Source: Chryseosolibacter sp964438975
GTDB taxonomy: Bacteria; Bacteroidota; Bacteroidia; Cytophagales; Cyclobacteriaceae
Direction: 5' to 3'
Assembly: GCA_964438975.1 (NCBI GenBank)
Contig: CAYTMU010000038.1
Location: 1 to 37,557, forward strand
Length of the DNA: 37,557 nt
Below the pieces are notes generated by a model. That model saw only the letters and a program-made list of their open reading frames with translations. It had not been told where the DNA came from and made no database searches. Of this stretch, positions 1-7,634 are shown in pieces (within the stretch, counting starts at the first letter, position 1; every line of letters begins with the position of its first letter). A program made the translations under genes and the position numbers.

Positions 1-4
1 CCCC

Positions 5-1135
5 CTAGCCCCAATACACCTTCAAATTCCTCGTTGCTCTTCCCGCAGCGATGATATCCAGCTTACCATCTCCATTCAGGTCGGCGACGACAAGGTCTTC
101 ACAGGCCATACCGTTTTCGTCAACCCAGGATTCGTCCCAGCCGGAATCGCCTTGAACAAATAGCTTGATCCCGACCTTCCCATTGCTGTCGGGATTCCTC
201 CATCCGGCAACTATCTGATTCTGGCCTAGTCCCAAAAGATCGGCTACGGCCAGCGCATGTCCCTGATTCATATCCTTCGTCAGAACAGTGCGAAGCATGG
301 CGCCTTCATGCCGGCTAGTATAGACTGTCAGTTCATTTCCGTGCATAGGCTCGATCCCCGCAATCACCGGACTTGCTTCTTGCGCGCGTACTTCGCCAAA
401 ACTCCTGCTCTGGATCACCCATTTACCACGCGACCACCGGTTTCCGTTGAAGTGGAATCGCTTGACTCCTTCCTTACCACCGATGTAAACAAATTCCTGA
501 CCACCGCGTGCTACAACGTCAAGGTTATGCGTAAGGTGCATACTCTCATCCATAAGCGTCAACTTCCAGGAGTCGTTCGCGGGATCGCGTGGGAATTCAT
601 AGGCGAAAACTCTTACGCCTCTCCCCTCGCCATCCTTGTTCCCGCGTCCGTGCAAAGGCAGCACAACAAGGTGAAACGAATCGCCGGCTTTCACCCATCG
701 CATGCGGTGTGTAACGGGTTCGTGGTGCAAGCGGACTGGCCGCCACTTTTGTGTCGGATCGGTTGGTCTTACCAGGTAGAACACGGCGCCGGATCTCACG
801 GTATCCGACGTCTCGGACGGGTTCCACTGGGCGCCGACGGCAATTTCAACTTTGCCGTCGCCGTCAAGATCCCGGGCGGCGATGCAGACGTTGTCGAATT
901 CCGTCAGGTCCTCGGCGACTACAAATCGACGCCAGTCGCCATTGCGATACCACACGATCTGCTTCTTGTCTGCGAGCAGAATATCCTGTTTGCCATCACC
1001 GTCGACGTCGCCGATGGCAAGCCCGTAGCCGATCGCCACGTTCTCGTCAATCAACTGTTCCCGAAACCCCGGCTGCTGCTGGATGCCATCCCCCAGAACG
1101 GATACAAAAAGCGAAAGGAATATCAGATGGATCAT
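5..1135 (-). CDS. Secreted FG-GAP/VCBS repeat protein
   Basis: A 376-residue protein with a short hydrophobic N-terminus (MIHLIFLSLFVSVLG) that fits a signal peptide, so it is probably exported. At least three calcium-binding-type loops of the FG-GAP/VCBS family are visible: DVDGDGKQD near residue 43, DLDGDGKVE near residue 90 and DLNGDGKLD near the C-terminus, each followed by a hydrophobic strand. The spacing suggests a seven-bladed beta-propeller, as in integrin-alpha-like repeats. No T9SS sorting domain or catalytic motif is visible, so ligand and role are unknown. The TAG stop at 5-7 lies in a CCCCCTAGCCCC run that resembles the R2 repeat, so the gene ends where a repeat begins. The start is the first ATG before the hydrophobic stretch. 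Confidence 0.85.
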   Translation of the reverse strand: MIHLIFLSLFVSVLGDGIQQQPGFREQLIDENVAIGYGLAIGDVDGDGKQDILLADKKQIVWYRNGDWRRFVVAEDLTEFDNVCIAARDLDGDGKVEIAVGAQWNPSETSDTVRSGAVFYLVRPTDPTQKWRPVRLHHEPVTHRMRWVKAGDSFHLVVLPLHGRGNKDGEGRGVRVFAYEFPRDPANDSWKLTLMDESMHLTHNLDVVARGGQEFVYIGGKEGVKRFHFNGNRWSRGKWVIQSRSFGEVRAQEASPVIAGIEPMHGNELTVYTSRHEGAMLRTVLTKDMNQGHALAVADLLGLGQNQIVAGWRNPDSNGKVGIKLFVQGDSGWDESWVDENGMACEDLVVADLNGDGKLDIIAAGRATRNLKVYWG

Positions 1136-1161
1136 AGCCCTGAAGATAGGAATAATTTATT

Positions 1162-1338
1162 CCCCCGCCTTCGCTAAAGCTNNNNNNNNNNNNNNNNNNN
1201 NNNNNNNNNNNNNNNNNNNNNNNNNNNNNNNNNNNNNNNNNNNNNNNNNNNNNNNNNNNNNNNNNNNNNNNNNNNNNNNNNCCCCCCTAGCCCACTAGCC
1301 CCCGCCTTCGCTAAAGCTACGGCGGGCAAAGCCCTTAC
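1162..1338. repeat. R2 repeat interrupted by assembly gap
   Basis: Both sides of the gap carry pieces of the R2 module (CCCCCGCCTTCGCTAAAGCT on each side, then CGGCGGGCAAAGCCC on the right). The CCCGCC/GGCGGG arms can form a hairpin around GCTAAAGC. The repeat ends about four bases from the stop of the histidine kinase gene. Confidence 0.85.
1182..1281. other. Assembly gap (100 N)
   Basis: Exactly 100 N, a conventional length for a gap of unknown size. It is flanked on both sides by R2 repeat sequence, so the real number of repeat copies here is unknown. Confidence 0.98.
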
Positions 1339-1342
1339 CCCT

Positions 1343-2599
1343 TCATTCCCGTATCTGCACCTGGAACGTCGTGCCTGTGCCGAGGCTGGATTCGACTTGA
1401 ATAGATCCGTCGATTTTGCAAAGTGTTTCCTTCACTATATAAAGGCCGAGTCCCGAGCCTTTCGACTGTTCCGAGGCACGGAAAAACATCTGGAATATCT
1501 TCTCCAGATAGATCTGGTCAATACCAAGTCCGTTGTCCTTTACAGTGATGACCTTCACACCGTCGCGGTCAGCGGCTTCGATGCGGATAAACGGACGACT
1601 CTTGCTTTCGTCCCGGTATTTCAGCGCATTGTCAATCAGGTTCGACAACACGATCTTTAATCTCATGGAGTCGGTGTGGAGGACCAGATCTTGCCGAACG
1701 AGATTCTCGATATGTACATCGGGATTGCCAACCGAGAATGTCAAGGCTTCTGTTACTTCGTCGATAGTGTCACGCAAGTTGATTGCCTGACGGCGGATAT
1801 CCATTCGGGCATTGCGGGAATACGAGATGATCTCTTTGATGAAATCCTCCAGGTCCTGGATCTTTCCCTTCATCATGTCGAGGTAGCGATCAGCACCCGC
1901 GTGATCCAGCTTGGCCACTTCGATGAGTCCAAGTAGCGAACTGAGTGGAGCGCGAAGGTCGTGCGATGCGCTGTAGACGAAACGATCGAGCTCGGCGTTG
2001 GCTTTTTGCAGTTCATCATTCTTGTCGAGCACCGACTTCTGGGTGTGATAGTGAAGGTCCATCAAGAAATACATGATGGCAATGCTGGAAACCAACGTTA
2101 CTAGAAAGTTGATGGTATAGCTTGAGCGGAGATACTCCTGCGGATAGACACGCTCCGGAAACCCGAAGTCGACCCAGTACGAGATCAGGAACAATGTAAC
2201 CGACAGTCCGATGAACCCGAGTGCCAGAACCCGGTCCCGAAAGCCGAGCAGCGCGAATGCCATCAGGCTGCACGTGGCAAACAGCATAAATACACCGCTC
2301 CCAAACGGGTCGATGATCGAGAAATAGAAGATGAAAACGTTGATCGCCAACAGGAAGAGCACCGTCGCGAAGCGATACTGCTGAAGCCTGTTCAACACAG
2401 CGGTCACCAGCGCAAGTCCCGCCACCGCGAGATAATAGGGTTCGTTCCCCTCGACGCCGTGGTAGATATCGACGAAGATATAGCCAAGGGCTACTGTAAA
2501 TGTGATGATGGCGAGCTGACTGCGCAGGATGGCATTTCGGTAATCCATCCGCGACGGGATAAACACGTTACTCCCCAATACAAGATCCCGGAAACTCAT
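1343..2599 (-). CDS. Membrane sensor histidine kinase (orphan)
   Basis: A 418-residue sensor kinase. About six hydrophobic segments occupy the first 180 residues, followed by a short coiled region and a HisKA dimerisation domain with the H-box SASHDLRAPLSSLLGL (phospho-accepting His about residue 213). The HATPase_c domain shows an N-box (NLIDNALKYRDE), a G1 box (VKDNGLGID) and a G2 box (GSGLGLYIVKETL). There is no periplasmic sensor domain and no PAS domain, so it may sense through the membrane or within it. I chose the ATG at 2597-2599 (MSFRDLVLG), because the 35 residues upstream are Cys/Arg-rich and do not look like protein. No response regulator gene lies nearby, so its partner is unknown. 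Confidence 0.9.
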   Translation of the reverse strand: MSFRDLVLGSNVFIPSRMDYRNAILRSQLAIITFTVALGYIFVDIYHGVEGNEPYYLAVAGLALVTAVLNRLQQYRFATVLFLLAINVFIFYFSIIDPFGSGVFMLFATCSLMAFALLGFRDRVLALGFIGLSVTLFLISYWVDFGFPERVYPQEYLRSSYTINFLVTLVSSIAIMYFLMDLHYHTQKSVLDKNDELQKANAELDRFVYSASHDLRAPLSSLLGLIEVAKLDHAGADRYLDMMKGKIQDLEDFIKEIISYSRNARMDIRRQAINLRDTIDEVTEALTFSVGNPDVHIENLVRQDLVLHTDSMRLKIVLSNLIDNALKYRDESKSRPFIRIEAADRDGVKVITVKDNGLGIDQIYLEKIFQMFFRASEQSKGSGLGLYIVKETLCKIDGSIQVESSLGTGTTFQVQIRE

Positions 2600-2748
2600 T
2601 GGAGCAAGATATGAGTAGCGGCGTTTACGGCAGCGATCGCACGAACACTTTTCATGTAGCGTGTAAGAAATGTGACAAAAAAGTTGATTTTTAACCGTGA
2701 ACAACTCGTGAATCCCTACCGGCAGACCCTAATCCGCCGGAAAAGCCG

Positions 2749-2756
2749 TACCTTTG
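2749..2756 (+). promoter_or_regulatory. Bacteroidota -7 box upstream of ABC-F gene
   Basis: TACCTTTG matches TAnnTTTG exactly and sits 16 bases before the ATG at 2773, giving a very short leader. I see no clear TTG at the -33 position. Confidence 0.55.
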
Positions 2757-2772
2757 CGGCTTATTTCAGACT

Positions 2773-4392
2773 ATGATCGCAGTTAACAATCTATCCCTGC
2801 AATTCGGCAAACGCGTATTGTTCGACCAGGTGAACATGAAGTTCACCGGGGGCAACTGCTACGGCGTGATCGGGGCGAACGGTGCAGGTAAATCAACATT
2901 TCTAAAAATACTGGCGGGCGACATCGACCCTACCGCCGGATCTGTCAACCTCGAACCCGGCAAGCGCATGGCAGTGCTCCGCCAGAACCACTACCAGTTC
3001 GATGAGGTCAGCGTGCTCGATACCGTCATGATGGGACACAGCAAGCTCTGGAGCATCATGAAGGAGAAGGACGCGCTCTATGCAAAACCCGATTTCTCAG
3101 AAGCGGATGGTATCAAGGCCTCCGAACTGGAAGCTGAGTTCGCGGAGATGAATGGATGGAATGCGGAGTCCGATGCGGCTTCCTTGTTGAGTGGACTCGG
3201 CATCCCCGAGGAAGACCACTTCAAGCTTATGAAGGACCTCAGCGGTAACCAGAAGGTCCGTGTCCTGCTCGCGCAAGCCATCTATGGCAACCCCGATATC
3301 CTGATCCTCGATGAGCCGACCAACGACCTCGATATACACACAATCGCTTGGTTAGAGGATTTCTTACTTGAGTTCAAGAATACTGTGATCGTTGTGTCGC
3401 ACGACAGGCACTTCCTCGACACAGTTTGTACACACGTTGTAGACATCGACTTCAAAGCGATCAGGCTGTTCACCGGAAACTACTCATTCTGGTATCAGTC
3501 GAGTCAGCTTGCCCTGTCGCAGCGTTCCGCAGCAAACAAGAAGGCAGAAGACAAGAAGAAGGAACTCCTCGAGTTCATCGCACGCTTTAGCGCAAACGCT
3601 TCGAAATCACGGCAGGCAACGAGCCGTCGCAAGCTCCTCGAAAAGATCAACGTCGACGAGATTCAGCCGTCGACGCGGCGATACCCTGCCATCATTTTCC
3701 AGCAGAAACGCACGGCAGGAGACCAGATCCTCCAAGTCGAAAATCTGTCGTATTCGGAAAATGGCGTGACATACTTCAAAGGGCTCGACATCTACGTCAA
3801 TAAAGGTGACAAGATCGCGTTTCTCAGCAAGGATAGCCTCGCGCTTACCTCGCTCTTCAAGATCCTGGCAGGTGAACTGGCGCCCACCACAGGTTCGTTC
3901 AACTTCGGGCAGACCATCACGTGGGCCTACCTGCCATCGAACAACGAAAAATTCTTTCAGTCGGACGACAATCTGATCGACTGGTTGAGGCAATTCGCGG
4001 AGGATGAGAACAAGGACGAGGTCTACATCCGCGGGTTTCTGGGCAAAATGCTCTTCTCGGGAGAAGAGGTCTTCAAGAAGTGCAATGTGCTCTCCGGTGG
4101 CGAGAAAGTCCGCTGCATGATCTCGCGCATGATGCTGGCGGGAGCAAATCTTTTGATACTCGACGAGCCGACCAACCACCTCGATCTGGAGTCAATTACC
4201 GCATTCAACAACGCATTGAAGGACTTTCCGGGCACCGTATTGTTCACATCGCACGACCATGAGTTCACGCAGACCGTTGCCAATCGGATCATTGAGATCA
4301 CTCCGAACGGATTCATCGATCGCTTGATGACATACGACGAGTATATCGAAAGCGAGGCAGTGGCCGGACAGAAGGAAGCGTTGTACGCCTAA
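2773..4392 (+). CDS. ABC-F family ATPase (YbiT-like)
   Basis: A 539-residue soluble protein with two ATP-binding cassettes and no membrane segments, as in ABC-F ribosome-associated ATPases. Cassette 1 has Walker A GANGAGKST (residues 34-42), signature LSGNQKVRVLLAQ (about 156) and Walker B ILILDEPTNDLD (about 176). The Lys/Arg-rich linker between the cassettes matches the family's P-site tRNA interaction motif region. Cassette 2 has a good signature (LSGGEKVR, about 440) and Walker B (LLILDEPTNHLD), but its Walker A position reads FLSKDSLALTS and lacks the P-loop glycines and lysine. The family generally acts on stalled or initiating ribosomes; some members give antibiotic resistance. Overall similarity is to the YbiT group. 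The start is fixed by the -7 box 16 bases upstream. Confidence 0.92.
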   Translation: MIAVNNLSLQFGKRVLFDQVNMKFTGGNCYGVIGANGAGKSTFLKILAGDIDPTAGSVNLEPGKRMAVLRQNHYQFDEVSVLDTVMMGHSKLWSIMKEKDALYAKPDFSEADGIKASELEAEFAEMNGWNAESDAASLLSGLGIPEEDHFKLMKDLSGNQKVRVLLAQAIYGNPDILILDEPTNDLDIHTIAWLEDFLLEFKNTVIVVSHDRHFLDTVCTHVVDIDFKAIRLFTGNYSFWYQSSQLALSQRSAANKKAEDKKKELLEFIARFSANASKSRQATSRRKLLEKINVDEIQPSTRRYPAIIFQQKRTAGDQILQVENLSYSENGVTYFKGLDIYVNKGDKIAFLSKDSLALTSLFKILAGELAPTTGSFNFGQTITWAYLPSNNEKFFQSDDNLIDWLRQFAEDENKDEVYIRGFLGKMLFSGEEVFKKCNVLSGGEKVRCMISRMMLAGANLLILDEPTNHLDLESITAFNNALKDFPGTVLFTSHDHEFTQTVANRIIEITPNGFIDRLMTYDEYIESEAVAGQKEALYA

Positions 4393-4504
4393 AATATTTT
4401 CACGCGGCATGCACAACAAAGCTAACAGTTACTTAAATTTAGGGAGAGAGAATTAATTCCCGGTCGTACATCCAAACGGATTAAACCTAAAACAAAAGTT
4501 AGCT

Positions 4505-4951
4505 ATGGCAAAAAAAGCAAAAAAAGCCGCGAAGAAATCAGCTAAGAAAGCCGGTAAGAAGTCCGCGAAAAAGGCGGCAAAAAAGGGAGCTAAGAAAGCT
4601 GCCAAAAAGGCCCCCAAGAAAGCAGCGAAGAAGGTGAAGAAAGTAGCGAAGAAAAAAGTAGCGAAGAAGGCTGCGAAGAAATCGGCAAAAAAAGCGGCGA
4701 AGAAGTCCGTCAAAAAAACAGCGAAGAAAGCTGCGCCGAAGAAGGCAGCTGCGAAGAGACCCGCGCGGCGCAAGGCAGCGCCCCGGAAGCCAGCCAGCCC
4801 CACTCCTTCTGTAACCCCGGCGGTTTCGCAACCCAGCACCACACAGTCATCGCTCTTTGGAACCAGCGAATCATCCTTCTCCAGTTCCGCAGATGACGAA
4901 AGTGAAGGTGGTACACCGGGCTCATCCGGCAGCCCCTTCAGTTCGAACTAA
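4505..4951 (+). CDS. Histone H1-like Lys/Ala-rich DNA-binding protein
   Basis: A 148-residue protein. Residues 2 to about 90 consist almost entirely of AKKAAKK/KSAKK-type repeats, and the rest is a Ser/Thr/Pro-rich, less charged tail ending GTPGSSGSPFSSN. This resembles the C-terminal domain of histone H1 and bacterial H1-like proteins (Hc1/AlgP types), which bind DNA through charge. Expected role: nucleoid compaction or DNA-binding regulation; this is inferred from composition only. It stands alone, 112 bases after the ABC-F gene, and is followed by a strong hairpin terminator. A candidate -7 box, TAAATTTA at 4434-4441, is one base off consensus. The similar tail of topoisomerase I (14167-16707) shows that this composition recurs in the genome. 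Confidence 0.85.
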   Translation: MAKKAKKAAKKSAKKAGKKSAKKAAKKGAKKAAKKAPKKAAKKVKKVAKKKVAKKAAKKSAKKAAKKSVKKTAKKAAPKKAAAKRPARRKAAPRKPASPTPSVTPAVSQPSTTQSSLFGTSESSFSSSADDESEGGTPGSSGSPFSSN

Positions 4952-4956
4952 CGAAC

Positions 4957-4988
4957 AAAAAAAGGCGATGCAGTGCATTGCCTTTTTT
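4957..4988. terminator. Bidirectional intrinsic terminator
   Basis: The stem GGCGATGC / GCATTGCC (4964-4971 and 4975-4982, loop AGT) has an A tract on the left and TTTTTT on the right. It lies between convergent genes (stops at 4951 and 5013), so it can end transcription from both sides. Confidence 0.9.
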
Positions 4989-5012
4989 ATTCTTAATGTC
5001 TGTGTCAGTGAT

Positions 5013-6041
5013 CTACTGGATCAGCACGCCCCGGTATTTTCTGGGATCCCGCAGCACTGTGGCAATCCCCTTCGATACCGAAAGCAACGGATTGTCATCG
5101 ATGTGTACCGGTAATCTGAATTTGCGCTGAAGCCTCTCCTGGAGCCCGCGAAGCAAGGCGTTTCCTCCTGTTACATTGAGACCTTGTGTATAGATGTCAG
5201 ATGCAAGCTCGGGAGGACATGTCTCCAAGGTTTGAATGATTCCGAGCTCAATCGCACTGATCGACTTCTCCAGTACGTTGGCGATCTCGCGGTAATCAAC
5301 TGTACGGGTAACAGGCAAGCCTCTGAGGAGTTCCTTCCCTTTCACCGCCATCGGTGCCGGCGGATTTTCGAGATCTTGAACTACCGCACCTACTTGAATT
5401 TTCACCTGTTCGGCGGTCTTTATCCCAATCTCTACGTTGTACTCTTTCCTGAAGTAATGCCGGATGGTTTCATCCATCGAGTCTCCCGCGACCTTCACTG
5501 ATTGAAACCCGGCAATACCCGAAAGCGAGATGACGACAATTTCAGTGATCCCGCCTCCGATATCAATGACAAGCTGCCCCTCCGGCTCCTGAATATTCAA
5601 CCCCATCCCCAGGGCCGCCGCAATCGGTTCAAAGATCAGCCATGTGTTCCGGGCATGAAGACTTTCGAGTGCGTTGAGCAATGCCCGGCGTTCAACATGG
5701 GTCGTCGAGAAGGGTACACCGGCAATGACATCCCCGTAGCCGTTAAACAACGACTTGTCGCTGTATGCCAAGCGCATCAAAGCGTGCAGCATCTTCGCCG
5801 CAGAATCATAATCGGCAATGACACCTCCCCGAAGGGGCTTCACCGGACGGTACGCCTTATGCGCTTTCTCGAACATATCATACGCCTGTGAACCGACAGC
5901 ACGTACCTCAGTGCGATCGGAATCGAGAACGATATAAGACGGTTGATCGACCAGAAGCTTGTCCGTGTCGCGCACGAGTGTATTCGTATTACCCAGATCG
6001 ATGGCAAAACTTCTCTTCCGGATAAAGTCGAATTTCACCAT
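5013..6041 (-). CDS. MreB-like actin family protein
   Basis: A 342-residue actin/Hsp70-fold protein of the MreB family. It has the phosphate-1 motif FAIDLGNTNTLV at the N-terminus, PVKPLRGGVIADYD (matching the MreB signature after the first subdomain), the connect region EPIAAALGMG, phosphate-2 LVIDIGGGITEIVVI and the adenosine motif LNVTGGNALLRGL. It differs from canonical MreB (it has DLGNTNT rather than DLGTANT) and resembles the second MreB-type protein I recall from Bacteroidota. No mreC, mreD, pbp2 or rodA lie beside it, so it is not in the usual cell-shape operon. I chose the ATG at 6039-6041 (MVKFDFIRKRS); an in-frame ATG 13 codons upstream (6080) is possible. Confidence 0.85.
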   Translation of the reverse strand: MVKFDFIRKRSFAIDLGNTNTLVRDTDKLLVDQPSYIVLDSDRTEVRAVGSQAYDMFEKAHKAYRPVKPLRGGVIADYDSAAKMLHALMRLAYSDKSLFNGYGDVIAGVPFSTTHVERRALLNALESLHARNTWLIFEPIAAALGMGLNIQEPEGQLVIDIGGGITEIVVISLSGIAGFQSVKVAGDSMDETIRHYFRKEYNVEIGIKTAEQVKIQVGAVVQDLENPPAPMAVKGKELLRGLPVTRTVDYREIANVLEKSISAIELGIIQTLETCPPELASDIYTQGLNVTGGNALLRGLQERLQRKFRLPVHIDDNPLLSVSKGIATVLRDPRKYRGVLIQ

Positions 6042-6080
6042 AGTGTGCATTGGGCGCTTATGTTCTTTTACAATGTTCAT

Positions 6081-6400
6081 TTTCCGTCTCTAATATCGTA
6101 ACTTCCGAGAAACCGACCGACCAGACGCCCTTCTTTAAGCATGGCGTTGACCGGAAGAACAAGCGGCGAGACCGTGAAGTTCGCACAACTGTGAACTGTC
6201 GACCGTCATCCGCGAACCATTTAGCAATTTCAACAAACCTGATAACACTACCGCGACAAATCATGAGAAAAAAATACGCGGCTAATGATCGGCCACAGAT
6301 TGTCAACATCCAACGATGAACGCCAAACAGAAGTATGACCGGTCATCCGAAAAGCAGCGATCTCAGTTCGGCGCAGCGGCGAGAAACCAAAAAAAATACC
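6081..6400. other. Non-coding spacer between divergent genes
   Basis: About 320 bases with no convincing gene. The only recognisable element is a short R1-like trace (ACTGTCGACCGTC, 6195-6207). Promoters for the two divergent genes must lie in this region or just beside it. Confidence 0.5.
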
Positions 6401-6408
6401 TAGCTTTG
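6401..6408 (+). promoter_or_regulatory. Candidate -7 box for the SPFH gene
   Basis: TAGCTTTG matches TAnnTTTG exactly, 60 bases upstream of the start codon. No good -33 TTG is found at the usual spacing, so the call is tentative. Confidence 0.4.
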
Positions 6409-6467
6409 AAACCGGCCTTATGTCCGCAGCAATTCTGCTACCTTAATCCAAAAAATCCGGAAATAAC

Positions 6468-7283
6468 ATGAATAACCGCAAACTATTGCCTTTGATCATT
6501 TTGGGAGTAATCGCCCTTTTTGTCCTGATGGGTCTCTCCTCAAGTATATTTTATACTGTCAACGCAACGCAGCGCGCTGTAATATTCTATAAGTTCGGAA
6601 CCGGTCTTGCCAAGGATCACATAATTCTGCCGGGCGTTCATATCAAAGCTCCCTGGAATGACGTGTTCACATACAATGTGCAGGAGACCTCCGAAGGTGA
6701 GAACATGGATGTACTCGACAAGAACGGACTGTCAATACACGTCGATATCACCGTGCGTTTCAAACCCATTCCTGATAAGATCGGCTACATCTACGAGAAA
6801 TTCAATATGGATTATGTCGATGTCCTGGTCATTCCTGAAGTCCGGTCGACCGTCCGGCAGGTCATGGGCCGATTCACTGCCGAGGAGATCTATTCCACCA
6901 AGCGGGCGGAAGTGGAAGACCTGATCAAGACCGAAGCGGAAGCAATCCTTCATGACAACAATGTCGCTATGGTGGCATTGCTCATCCGTTCGATCACTTT
7001 GCCCGATCAGATCCGGGTAGCTATCGAGAACAAACTTCAGCAACAACAGGAAGCCCTCGCCTACCAGTTCCGACTCGACAAGGAGCGGAGTGAAGCCGAG
7101 CGGAAGCGCATTGCAGCAGAAGGGGAATCGCGCGCAAATAACATCATCAACAACAGCTTGACGACGAATCTGCTCAAAATGCGCGGTATTGAAGCCACCC
7201 TCGAACTGTCGAAATCACCCAACACCAAGGTTGTGGTCATCGGGGGATCAGATGGTATGCCCCTGATACTTGGGAATAATTAG
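6468..7283 (+). CDS. Prohibitin/SPFH-domain membrane protein
   Basis: A 271-residue protein with one N-terminal membrane anchor (residues about 6-27), then an SPFH/prohibitin-homology domain (AVIFYKFGTG...PGVHIKAPW...VDITVRFKP) and a long charged helix with a coiled-coil look (QQQQEALAYQF...KERSEAERKRIAAEGESRA, residues about 185-225). This matches prohibitin-like proteins that form ring scaffolds in the membrane and often influence membrane proteases. A protease partner is not encoded nearby. The TAG stop is shared with the first base of an R1 heptamer array (TAGTCCACGG), suggesting the repeat landed at the end of this gene. Confidence 0.9.
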   Translation: MNNRKLLPLIILGVIALFVLMGLSSSIFYTVNATQRAVIFYKFGTGLAKDHIILPGVHIKAPWNDVFTYNVQETSEGENMDVLDKNGLSIHVDITVRFKPIPDKIGYIYEKFNMDYVDVLVIPEVRSTVRQVMGRFTAEEIYSTKRAEVEDLIKTEAEAILHDNNVAMVALLIRSITLPDQIRVAIENKLQQQQEALAYQFRLDKERSEAERKRIAAEGESRANNIINNSLTTNLLKMRGIEATLELSKSPNTKVVVIGGSDGMPLILGNN

Positions 7284-7509
7284 TCCACGGTCGACGGTCG
7301 ACGGTCCACAGTTCAGTCCACGGTCGACGGTCCACNNNNNNNNNNNNNNNNNNNNNNNNNNNNNNNNNNNNNNNNNNNNNNNNNNNNNNNNNNNNNNNNN
7401 NNNNNNNNNNNNNNNNNNNNNNNNNNNNNNNNNNNACGGTCGACGGTCCACAGTTCAGTCCACGGTCGACGGTCCACCGTTCGGTCGACGGTCGACGGTT
7501 CGGTCGAAG
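7283..7509. repeat. R1 heptamer array interrupted by gap
   Basis: Tandem 7-base units GTCCACG, GTCGACG, GTCCACA with 5-base interruptions GTTCA or GTTCG, giving a higher-order unit of about 26 bases on both sides of the gap. It starts on the G of the TAG stop of the SPFH gene. No gene is seen in 7284-7634; the rest of that space is the citrate synthase promoter and leader. Confidence 0.9.
7336..7435. other. Assembly gap (100 N)
   Basis: Exactly 100 N inside the R1 array, with identical heptamer phrases on both sides. The assembler evidently could not resolve the array, so its true length is unknown. Confidence 0.98.
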
Positions 7510-7538
7510 GGGACAGGACATATAATTTATCGCGGGGC

Positions 7539-7569
7539 TTTGGCAATTGCGGTGCAGCGCTTAGTTTTG
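7539..7569 (+). promoter_or_regulatory. Bacteroidota-type promoter of citrate synthase
   Basis: TTTG (7539-7542), 19 bases, then TAGTTTTG (7562-7569): a full match to the Bacteroidota primary sigma-factor pattern at normal spacing. The leader to the ATG at 7635 is about 60 bases. Confidence 0.7.
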
Positions 7570-7634
7570 GCAGCGAGAGTTTTGTGCCGTTATGATACCA
7601 GACTCCTGCTTTTCTTACAGTAAACAATATTGAC

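Noticed and set aside
257..1177. Long plus-strand frame opposite the FG-GAP gene
   Set aside because: The minus-strand frame has a signal peptide and calcium-binding repeats; the plus-strand translation has no recognisable pattern.
3607..4179. Minus-strand frame inside the ABC-F gene
   Set aside because: The plus-strand protein is well defined over the whole stretch; the other frame is a by-product of its codon pattern.
4453..4842. Minus-strand Phe/Ala-rich frame opposite the Lys-rich gene
   Set aside because: It is the mirror of AAG/GCG codon repeats (FFAAFFA). The plus strand has a start, a terminator and a plausible protein class.
7283..7509. CRISPR array
   Set aside because: R1 has a 7-base period without unique spacers of constant length, and no cas genes are present.
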